This document shows positions 1 to 5,266 of a stretch of 5,266 nucleotides of DNA, in pieces (the stretch's first letter is position 1; each line of letters begins with the position of its first letter). A program made the position numbers and the translations under genes. The notes below the pieces were generated by a model. That model made no database searches and was not told the DNA's origin. It saw only the letters and a program-made list of their open reading frames with translations. This DNA comes from Synechococcus sp. GFB01 (GTDB lineage: Bacteria; Cyanobacteriota; Cyanobacteriia; PCC-6307; Cyanobiaceae). Location: the NCBI RefSeq assembly GCF_001039265.1, contig NZ_LFEK01000044.1, forward strand, positions 1 to 5,266, written 5' to 3'.

Positions 1-428
1 TCCTGGCGCAGCACCAGCAGCTGGTCCTCGAGCTGCAGTTCCCGTCGGTGCGGCTGCCATCGGTCTCGGCGGGCCGCAGGCTCAGCCCCAGACTGGTGAC
101 CACCTCCATCTGCTGCCAGCGGGGCAGCCAGCTGCGCAGCTTCTGGCTGATCGAGCTGCCGGCGATCACCTGGCGAGGCGGCGGATCGAGCTTGACCAGA
201 GCCGGTGTGGCCACCAGCCGATGCAGTTCGAGCAACTCCGGCTGGCGGGCAGGATCGGCCACCTCCAGACTCACATCGAAGCCGCAGTCCTCGCTGTTGA
301 GAAACTGCAGCAGTCCTCGCAGATCGCTGCCGGCCAGATGCTGTGGGGCTGCCACCAGCAGCAGCTTCAGGGGCTGGCGGGCGGGCGGTGGGCCGGGGTG
401 GGAGCGACGGAGGCGGTCACACGCTCAC
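1..428 (-). CDS. sasA: Circadian output sensor histidine kinase SasA, N-terminal part (partial, frameshifted)
   Basis: SasA is the KaiC-binding sensor histidine kinase that relays the cyanobacterial clock to the response regulator RpaA. Read leftward from 370, the sequence gives a KaiB-like thioredoxin-fold domain: LKLLLVAAPQ (first strand), then LHRLVATPALVKLD (around 229-188) and SWLPRWQQ. A linker GLSLRPAETDGSRT follows. The coiled segment RELQLEDQLLVLRQ appears only after a frame change at 43-46, where one C of the coding strand seems missing. The H-box and ATPase domain lie beyond the left edge. The 5' end is also unclear. This frame is open from 424, but no ATG, GTG or TTG precedes the first strand, and the GTG at 428-426 is out of frame by one base. 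I place the end at 428 assuming one spurious base at about 417-424. The family assignment is secure; the exact start is not. Confidence 0.85.
43..46 (-). other. Apparent 1-base deletion in sasA
   Basis: On the minus strand the frame reads ...GSRTD and then loses homology. One added C after the GAC codon (46-44) restores TDRELQLEDQLL, the linker-to-coil sequence I recall for picocyanobacterial SasA. The lesion sits in a short C/G run, so it may be a sequencing error or a real mutation. Confidence 0.7.
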
Positions 429-431
429 CCT

Positions 432-1073
432 ATGGACTTCCGGACGATCCGGCCCGTCCTGGCTATGACGGTGGTGTTGCTGCAACGGGCGGGGCACCGC
501 CTGCGGGAGGCCGCCTTGGCTGCACCAGAGCATCTGCCCCAGTCCCTGGTGAGCCGTGTGATTCCCAGCCGGATCCAGCTCGACAGCAGCCTGCGTCGCT
601 GGTTTGCACGCAACCTCGGGTTGTGGCGCTCGCGCCGGCTCTATTTCTTCGCCGATGGCGAGGCGCTCCGGGTCGACATGATGCTGCGGGTCGAGGCCTT
701 CTCCGAACCGGTGGAAGGGGAGTCGGCCTACCGCTTCACCTGGTGGCCCGAAAACGACTTCGAGTTCTTCGAGCGACATCCACGTTTCGTGCCCACCGGC
801 ACCATGGAGGCCTACCTGTGCGGGCATCAGCTGCGTCGCAGCCGCGGCTACCTCTGCGGCAGCCCCACCAAGAGCCAGATCCGCCAGGTGGATGAACATG
901 AGCTGATCTTCGAGTCGCACTATCAGGAGTGGGACATCCTCGAGCACATCCGGCTTGTCGACCAGGACCGCTACCGGGCTCGCTCGATCTACTCCTGGAA
1001 AGACGGAGTTCTGGAGCTGGCCGAAACCCACCATGAGATCCGCGTGGAGGAGGCCGGGGCCACCCTGCCCTGA
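432..1073 (+). CDS. Conserved hypothetical protein, possibly a CpcS/CpeS-like (phycobiliprotein lyase-type) beta-barrel protein
   Basis: This is an intact frame of 213 residues. The N-terminal 50 residues are basic and probably helical. The rest looks like a small beta-barrel: RRWFARNLGLWRSRRLYFF (residues 55-73), FTWWPEND (102-109), GTMEAYLCG (123-131), then HELIFESHYQEWDILEHIRL (156-175) and RYRARSIYSW (180-189), ending in HHEIRV. The late 'ELIFESHY...EHIRL...RYRARS...EIR' pattern resembles the lipocalin-fold CpcS/CpeS chromophore lyases, which attach bilins to phycobiliproteins. That is a resemblance by eye, not a proven match; a stress- or photosystem-related protein with the same fold is possible. 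I chose ATG 432; the in-frame ATG 462 is a credible alternative, because 432 leaves almost no room between this gene and divergent sasA. No Shine-Dalgarno is visible at either. The frame stays open upstream to 48, but that stretch lies antisense to sasA. Confidence 0.7.
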   Translation: MDFRTIRPVLAMTVVLLQRAGHRLREAALAAPEHLPQSLVSRVIPSRIQLDSSLRRWFARNLGLWRSRRLYFFADGEALRVDMMLRVEAFSEPVEGESAYRFTWWPENDFEFFERHPRFVPTGTMEAYLCGHQLRRSRGYLCGSPTKSQIRQVDEHELIFESHYQEWDILEHIRLVDQDRYRARSIYSWKDGVLELAETHHEIRVEEAGATLP

Positions 1074-1081
1074 TGCATCAG
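1070..1081. repeat. 12-bp perfect palindrome over the stop codon of the 432-1073 gene
   Basis: The 12 bases CTGATGCATCAG equal their own reverse complement and include the TGA stop at 1071-1073. They lie in the 34-bp gap before the next gene. With no loop and no T-run this is not a standard terminator. It could be a dyad binding site or chance. Confidence 0.3.
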
Positions 1082-1107
1082 CATGGAGCGAGTTGTCGCT
1101 CGCGTCT

Positions 1108-1586
1108 GTGACCTCGCTGCCCCATCCCTTCCGGCCGCTGCTCTACTCCCTCGCCCTGCTGCTGCCGGTGGTGATGCCGCTTCTGGTGCTGGCCGCGCCC
1201 GCCCAGGCCGCTCCCGCCAGCGAGGCCGAGATGAATCTCTACACCCGCATCGCTGCGGTGAATGTCTGCCTGGCCCGGGCTGCCGGTGTGGAGTTTGACA
1301 AGGCGGTGGGCATCGCCGGGGAAACCATCGCCAGGTGATTCAGGGCCAGCACGGCGGTGCGATCGTGCAGGTGGGCCCCAAGCCTCTCAGCCTGGAGGAG
1401 CTGCGTCGGGGTTCGATCAATTCCGCGGTGATCGGTGCAGTGGAGGTGTGCCCTAACCAGGTGCCGGCCGATGTGGTGAAGCGGGTGCAGGAAGCGCTCA
1501 AGAGCCAGCCGGATGCCAAGACTCCGGATGCCAAGACTCCGGATGCCAAGGCACCGGCTGCCAAGAGCACGGGCAAGGGCAAGTGA
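1108..1586 (+). CDS. Small exported cyanobacterial protein of unknown function (frameshifted)
   Basis: I do not recognise a named family; the sequence recalls short secreted proteins seen in cyanobacteria. From GTG 1108 the product starts MTSLPHPFRPLLYSLALLLP, a Sec-type signal peptide with a hydrophobic core to about residue 30 and a likely cleavage at AQA|AP (after residue 34). The mature part has NLYTRIAAVNVCLARAAGV (43-61), then, after a one-base frame change, VIQGQHGGAIVQVG and AVIGAVEVCPNQVPADVVKR. Two cysteines (about 54 and 115) could form a disulfide. The tail is a lysine-rich PDAKT repeat. As written, the first frame stops at 1336-1338 and a second frame runs to 1586. Restoring one C near 1331 joins them into about 159 residues. 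TTG 1093, preceded by GGAG at 1085-1088, is an alternative start. It follows the previous gene by 34 bp and precedes pepN by 54 bp, so an operon is plausible. Confidence 0.65.
1330..1334 (+). other. Apparent 1-base deletion in the exported-protein gene
   Basis: The first frame reads GETIA-R-stop. Adding one C to the CC run at 1331-1332 gives GETIAQVIQGQHGG, which joins two segments that each look coding. The second frame has no credible start of its own apart from GTG 1335 inside this junction. Confidence 0.65.
1509..1568 (+). repeat. 15-bp tandem repeat encoding PDAKT units
   Basis: Four 15-bp units lie head to tail. Units 1 and 2 (1509-1523 and 1524-1538) are identical, CCGGATGCCAAGACT. 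Unit 3 (1539-1553) differs in its last three bases, and unit 4 (1554-1568) is more diverged. They encode PDAKT, PDAKT, PDAKA and PAAKS at the C-terminus of the exported protein. The unit length is a multiple of three, so copy-number change would not shift the frame. Confidence 0.9.
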
Positions 1587-1606
1587 AGGCCGCGCGGGGG
1601 GCGGCT

Positions 1607-1639
1607 GGGGCAGGATCCACATCAGCCTGACCGTGCCCC
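1607..1639 (+). promoter_or_regulatory. Possible leader hairpin just before the pepN start
   Basis: GGGGCA (1607-1612) pairs with TGCCCC (1634-1639). Two further G-C pairs (1613-1614 with 1631-1632) follow across a one-base bulge. The stem ends one base before the pepN ATG at 1641. It could fold over the ribosome-binding region, where I see no Shine-Dalgarno. In GC-rich DNA such a stem can arise by chance, and it has no T-run to act as a terminator. Confidence 0.2.
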
Positions 1640-1640
1640 C

Positions 1641-4345
1641 ATGGCCACCCCTGCCGCGGCCACCGTGCATCTCGCCGACTACACGCCGGCGCCCTACCGG
1701 ATCCCCCGCACCGAGCTGTGCTTCCGCCTGGGGAGCCACGGCACCATGGTGGCGTCCCGGCTCGAGCTGGAACCCAATCCCGTCGCGGCTTCTGGTCCGT
1801 TGCTGCTGTGGGGGCTCGACCTGGAGTTGCTCGAGCTGAAGCTCGATGGCGAGCCACTGCCCGCCGAAGCCTTTGTGCTGAAACCGGATCATCTGCTCCT
1901 CCCGCAGCCGCCCCGCCGGCCTTTCGTGCTGGAGACCCTGGTCCGGATCCATCCGGAAACCAACTCCACCCTCGAGGGGCTCTATGTGAGCGGCGGGCTG
2001 TTCACCAGCCAGTGCGAGGCCGAGGGTTTCCGGCGCATCACCTTCCATCCCGACCGTCCCGACCTGCTCAGCCGTTTCCGGGTGCGGATCGAGGCGGATC
2101 TGGAGACCTGCCCCGTGCTCCTCTGCAACGGCAACTGCATCGAGACCGGCGGGCTGCCACCCGAACCAGGCGCCGCCGCTGTGACGCCGCCGACCCGGCA
2201 TTACGCGATCTGGGACGACCCCTTCCCCAAGCCCTCCTATCTCTTCGCCCTGGTGGCGGGTCGGTTGGAGGAGGTGCGCGACCGCTTCACCACCGCCAGC
2301 GGCCGCGAGGTGGCCCTCCGCATCCATGTGGAGCCCGGCGATGCCCCCTACACCGCCCATGCGATGGCCTCCCTGAAACGAGCCATGGCCTGGGATGAAC
2401 AGCGCTATGGGCTTGAATACGACCTTGATGAGTACAACATCGTTGCGGTGCGCCATTTCAATATGGGCGCCATGGAAAACAAAAAGTCTCAATATCTTCA
2501 ACTCCAAGCTTGTTCTCGCCGATGCTGAAACGGCGACAGATGCCGAGCTCGAGCGGATCGAGAGCGTGATCGCGCATGAGTATTTTTTCCACAATTGGAC
2601 CGGCAACCGCATCACCTGTCGTGACTGGTTTTTCAGTTTGTCGCTGAAAAGAAGGCCTCACGGTGTTTCGTGACCAGAGCTTCACGGAGGATCTGCATGG
2701 TGCGGCGCTCAATCGCATTGAAAATGTGGCGCTGCTGCGCAATACCCAGTTTCGCGAGGATGCCGGTCCTACGGCGCATCCCGTGCAGCCTGATTCCTAC
2801 CAGGCGATCGATAATTTTTACACCACTACGATCTATGAAAAGGGCGCCGAACTGATCCGCATGCTCCATACCGTGCTGGGCGAGGAGACGTTCATGCGGG
2901 GCATGGCGCTCTACGTGCAGCGGCATGACGGCTGCGCCGCCACCTGTGATGACTTCCTGCAGGCCATGCAGGATGCGGTCGGGGGCCCGCCACCCTTCGA
3001 CTTCGATCAGTTCCGCCGCTGGTATCACCAGGCCGGCACACCCGTGCTGCAGATCCAGCGTCACTGGGATGGCGATGCCGGCGTGCTGGAGCTGCAGATC
3101 CACCAGCACACCCCCCCCACTCCTGGTCAGCACCGGAAGCATCCCGTGGTGATTCCCCTCGCCCTGGGGTTGATCGATCAGGCCGGCACCGAGCTGCCGC
3201 TGCAGCTCGAGGGGGAGCCCGCCCCCAGCCCGGGAACCCGTCTGCTGGTGATCGATCGGGAGGAGCAGAGCCTGCGCCTGGTGGGGCTGCCACGTCGTCA
3301 GCATCCACCGGCCCTGTCGCTGCTGCGGCAGTTCTCGGCACCGGTGAAGCTGGATCTCGGGCGTCCCGCCGCCGAACTGGTGCACCTGCTGGCGGCTGAT
3401 CACGATCCCTTCGCCCGCTGGGATGCGGGCCAGGCGCTGCTGCGCCGCACGCTGCTGGCACGGGCCGCGGGGCAGCCCGACGCTCAGTCGGAGGAGGAGC
3501 TCATCGACGCCTTCGGCCGGATCCTGGCCGACCCCTCGCTCTCGGAAGCCAGTCGCAGTGTGCTGCTGGCTCTGCCGGGCCTGGCGGAGCTGGAGGATGC
3601 CGCCGAGGCCGCCGGTCAGGAACCGGAACCTCCAGCGCTGTTCGAAGCCCTGATGGATCTGCAGCGCTGTTTCGGCGAGGCCCTGGCCGAGTCGCTGGCC
3701 TCGGCCCTGGAGCGCTGCCGCGAGGCCTGGCAGGACACCTGGCCCGGCGGCAGCGGCGCTCGCCGACTCACGGCTCTGATCTGGAGCTGGCGGGCGGCGG
3801 CCGCTGATGCTGGGGTGATCGCCGCTGCACGGGCGGCGGTGGATGGCCCCTCCATGACCCTGGCCCGCGCCGGCCTGCGGGCCCTGCAGTGCCTGCCGAT
3901 CCCCGAACGCCAGGCGGCCATGGATGCGTTCCATGCCCGCTGGCAGCAGAGGCCGGTCATCCTCGATGCCTGGTTCGCCCTGGAGGCGGCGGCCCCATTC
4001 GCCGGCGGGCTGGAGCGGGTGTCCCGGCTGCTGGAGCACCCCCACTACGATCCGATGGCGCCCAATTCGGTGCGGGCGGTGCTGGGCGGGCTGGCCGGCA
4101 ACGCGCCGGTGTTCCACGCCGCCGACGGGTCGGGCTACCGCTTCCTCGCCGGGCAGATCGCCGACCTCGATCGTCGCAACCCGATCACCGCCTCCCGGCT
4201 GGCCAAGGTGTTCAGCCGCTGGCGCAGCTACGGCCCGGCGCGCTCCGGGGCGATGCGAGCCGCCCTGGAGCAGCTGGCTGCAGCCGACCTCTCACCCAAC
4301 AGCCGTGAGGTGGTGGGACTGTGCCTTGGGGGAGGCGGCGACTGA
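1641..4345 (+). CDS. pepN: Aminopeptidase N, M1 family zinc metallopeptidase (interrupted by two frameshifts)
   Basis: PepN removes N-terminal residues from peptides in the cytoplasm. In order: an N-terminal beta domain from ATG 1641 ([14 protein letters not shown]), the substrate-site motif SQCEAEGFR (Gln124, Glu126), GAMEN (276-280), the zinc motif HEYFH with the third ligand Glu in [11 protein letters not shown], the catalytic Tyr in TIYEKGAE, an Ig-like domain (APVKLDLG marks its end) and a helical C-terminal domain to TGA 4343-4345. As written, frame 1 ends at 2528, the middle segment (2481-2650) is in a second frame, and a third frame runs on to 4345. Removing eight extra bases gives about 898 codons and puts the zinc ligands at His312, His316 and Glu335 and the Tyr at 396. 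All four lie 15 residues after E. coli His297, His301, Glu320 and Tyr381, so the repair is consistent. As written, the product would be inactive. Identity is certain; whether the lesions are real is not. Confidence 0.95.
2481..2485 (+). other. 1-base insertion in an A5 run directly after GAMEN (pepN frameshift)
   Basis: After GGC GCC ATG GAA AAC (2466-2480) comes a run of five A. In this frame the product becomes [14 protein letters not shown] and stops at 2528. Dropping one A gives [17 protein letters not shown], matching the family's GAMENKGLNIFN. Confidence 0.85.
2583..2588 (+). other. In-frame TTT insertion that breaks the HEXXH zinc motif
   Basis: The codons CAT GAG TAT TTT TTC CAC read HEYFFH. 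M1 aminopeptidases have HEYFH here, with two histidines three residues apart as zinc ligands. Three surplus T in the six-T run add one Phe and move the second histidine. Removing them restores both [11 protein letters not shown] and the 18-residue spacing to the third ligand. Confidence 0.8.
2629..2639 (+). other. Three extra T in two T runs (in-frame codon gain)
   Basis: The sequence encodes DWFFSLSLK where the family has DWFQLSLK. Two surplus T in the run 2629-2633 and one in 2637-2639 convert TTT CAG TTG into TTT TTC AGT TTG. The net change is three bases, so the frame is kept but the peptide is altered. Confidence 0.7.
2647..2650 (+). other. 1-base insertion in an A4 run before the third zinc ligand (pepN frameshift)
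   Basis: The frame reads [10 protein letters not shown] and stops at 2671-2673. Dropping one A from 2647-2650 gives [12 protein letters not shown], in which the Glu (GAA 2651-2653) is the third zinc ligand of M1 peptidases. Coding then stays open to 4345. Confidence 0.85.
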
Positions 4346-4346
4346 T

Positions 4347-4381
4347 CGCTGCGGCCGGAGCAGCTCAGCGCTGCCGCAGCG
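4347..4381. terminator. Inverted repeat at the convergent gene ends (possible bidirectional terminator)
   Basis: CGCTGCGGC (4347-4355) is perfectly complementary to GCCGCAGCG (4373-4381), a 9-bp stem with a 17-base loop. It starts two bases after the pepN stop and extends over the last codons of the convergent gene. There is no T-run on either strand, so it is not a canonical intrinsic terminator. Its place between two convergent stops is the main argument. Confidence 0.35.
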
Positions 4382-5266
4382 GCGGCGGTGGGGTCGGCAG
4401 GCCGCTGAGGCTCCGGTGCAGCTGGCCAAACGCCGCCCGGCGGACCGCCCCGCCCTCCGGGCCGGCGTGCATGCCCCAGAGACCCTCCCAGTAGAAATAG
4501 ATGATGCCGTGGCCGCGAGCGGCGGCCAGCCGGGCCTTCTCGGCCACGATCGCCATGGGGGTCGTGCGCCCGCCGAAGCCCGCCAGGATGCCGATCTCCA
4601 CCGGCAGGCCCCAGCCGTGTGCCTTGACCAGCGCGGGCTGATCGAGGTCTTTCGCGAAGCCCCGCACCGAGTGGGCATAGTTCTGCACGATCAGGTCGTC
4701 CACGAGGCCGCCCACGACCCAGAGCTCCCAGTCCTGCAGCCAGGTGTTGTAGGCGAAGCGGAACGGTCCGGGTGAGAGGCTCACCAGCGTGGGGTGGGGC
4801 TTCGGCTTGCCCGAGGCTCTGACCTTCGACGCTGCCTGCTCATCGAGCTGCCGCAGGGCCGCCCTCAGTTCCCGCAGCAGCTCGGTGAGCTGCTGGCGGC
4901 GCCAGCGCATCCAGAAGCGGTCGGTGTGATCGGTCGGAGGTTCGCGCCCGGTGGTCTGGCGGTAGAGGTCGCGGGTGGTGGGGTCATAGCCCAGCTCGAC
5001 CGGCCAGGCGAAATGGTCGTCGAGCTGGATTCCATCCACGCCGCAGCGTTGCACGATCTCGCTGATCAGGCCGATGAAGCGTTCACGCACCCCCGGATGG
5101 GCCGGGTTGAGCCAAACCATGGTGCGGCCATGCATCGGGTAGGCCGAGCTGCCCTGGCGGTTCTGCAGCACCCACTCCGGATGGCGGCGCACCACCTCGG
5201 CCTCGGCGGGTTCCATCAGCCCGTATTCGAACCAGGGGATGACCTCGAGGCCGCGGCGGTGGGCCG
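4365..5266 (-). CDS. Family 10-like glycosyl hydrolase (GHL10/DUF187 type), C-terminal part
   Basis: The gene enters from the right edge and stops at TGA (4367-4365); 299 residues are visible. Read leftward it gives AHRRGLEVIPWFEYGLMEPA, then VWLNPAHPGVRERF, GVDGIQLDDHFAWP, TLVSLSPGPFRFAYNTWLQD, LIVQNYAHSV, PVEIGILAGFG and GIIYFYWEGLWG, ending in a proline- and arginine-rich tail. These are typical blocks of bacterial GHL10 proteins, predicted TIM barrels thought to act on polysaccharide. DDH (in IQLDDH) and the late YFYWEGLWG are likely at the active site. Substrate and product are not known to me, and the pattern does not say which glycan. The N-terminal part, where a signal peptide would be expected, lies outside the window. 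The frame is intact, unlike its neighbours. It is convergent with pepN, with 19 bp between the stops. Confidence 0.88.
   Translation of the reverse strand, partial: AHRRGLEVIPWFEYGLMEPAEAEVVRRHPEWVLQNRQGSSAYPMHGRTMVWLNPAHPGVRERFIGLISEIVQRCGVDGIQLDDHFAWPVELGYDPTTRDLYRQTTGREPPTDHTDRFWMRWRRQQLTELLRELRAALRQLDEQAASKVRASGKPKPHPTLVSLSPGPFRFAYNTWLQDWELWVVGGLVDDLIVQNYAHSVRGFAKDLDQPALVKAHGWGLPVEIGILAGFGGRTTPMAIVAEKARLAAARGHGIIYFYWEGLWGMHAGPEGGAVRRAAFGQLHRSLSGLPTPPPPLRQR

Larger units (their letters stand above)
2395..2880 (+). other. Low-GC tract inside pepN (recombinant or chimeric segment)
   Basis: Hand counts in 60-base blocks give 50, 43, 62, 45, 55, 57, 55 and 57% GC for 2401-2880, about 53% overall. 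Counted blocks on either side give 75% (2281-2340), 63% (2341-2400), 70% (2881-2940) and 65% (3001-3060). Third positions change as well: codons such as AAT, TTT, GAT, TAT and GAA are common inside, whereas 1681-1740 has G or C at every third position. Conserved amino acids alone should not lower third-position GC. The tract covers the catalytic core and contains every pepN lesion. Confidence 0.7.

Noticed and set aside
48..431. Upstream extension of the 432-1073 gene to ATG 48
   Set aside because: The added stretch is Ser/Arg-rich, lacks domain character and lies antisense to recognisable SasA sequence.
417..1034. Minus-strand open frame of 205 codons
   Set aside because: It lies opposite the intact 432-1073 gene, whose plus-strand translation has far better protein character.
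1239..2615. Minus-strand open frame of 458 codons
   Set aside because: It is antisense to the exported-protein gene and to the N-terminal half of pepN. Its translation is low-complexity, rich in Gly, His, Gln and Arg, with no domain, as expected for the reverse of high-GC3 coding DNA.
2481..2650. Programmed ribosomal frameshifting or transcriptional slippage in pepN
   Set aside because: Two separate shifts plus two in-frame insertions would have to be corrected together. The HEXXH change could not be fixed by ribosomal frameshifting, and I see no conserved stimulator structure. Homopolymer error or mutation is simpler.
2633..4117. Minus-strand open frame of 494 codons
   Set aside because: It is antisense to the well-conserved pepN C-terminal part. 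The Gln/Gly/Arg-rich translation shows no family, and long antisense frames are common at this GC content.
3924..4775. Plus-strand open frame of 283 codons across the convergent junction
   Set aside because: It overlaps the pepN end in another frame and then runs antisense to the glycosyl hydrolase. Both real genes have clear family motifs.
1..5266. HIP1-type palindromes (GCGATCGC)
   Set aside because: Only partial matches occur, such as GCGATCG at 1366 and 2804. I found no full 8-base copy.
1..5266. tRNA or rRNA genes, CRISPR arrays, insertion sequences, toxin-antitoxin or defence genes
   Set aside because: I saw no cloverleaf-like sequence, spaced direct repeats, terminal inverted repeats, transposase or defence-type protein. 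The only direct repeat is the coding PDAKT tandem.

Overview
The window reads as chromosomal DNA of a high-GC picocyanobacterium of the Synechococcus/Cyanobium type. The best evidence is the left-edge gene: its translation is the KaiB-like N-terminal domain of the circadian output kinase SasA, in the form I know from picocyanobacteria (RLVATPALVK, then SWLPRWQQ). Four more genes follow: a probable CpcS/CpeS-like beta-barrel protein, a small secreted cyanobacterial protein, aminopeptidase N, and a family 10-like glycosyl hydrolase. I see no tRNA, rRNA, CRISPR array, insertion sequence or prophage gene.

Layout. Positions 1-428 (minus) hold the 5' part of sasA, which leaves the window on the left. 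Running away from it on the plus strand are a 213-residue protein (432-1073), a secreted protein of about 159 residues (1108-1586) and pepN (1641-4345). The gaps are only 34 and 54 bp, so these three may be co-transcribed. A convergent minus-strand gene (4365-5266) starts beyond the right edge, and its stop lies 19 bp from the pepN stop. An inverted repeat spans that junction. No stretch over 300 bases lacks a gene.

The most notable feature is damage to three otherwise well-conserved reading frames. sasA lacks one base near position 44 and has no usable in-frame start. The secreted-protein gene lacks one C near 1331. pepN carries exactly eight extra bases, all in A or T runs between 2481 and 2650. 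These make two frameshifts and two single-codon insertions, and they fall at or near the GAMEN, HEXXH and third-zinc-ligand motifs. All eight lie inside a tract of about 480 bp (roughly 2395-2880) with about 53% GC by hand count, against roughly 63-75% in the flanking blocks counted, and with much lower third-position GC. A recombinant or chimeric segment, combined with uncorrected homopolymer errors, explains this better than ordinary decay, but the sequence alone cannot separate the two.

Functionally the genes do not form one pathway: clock output, a possible pigment-protein accessory factor, an exported small protein, peptide turnover and a putative glycan-active enzyme. I found no convincing new biological system. 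The mosaic, multiply frameshifted pepN core is what deserves a second look.
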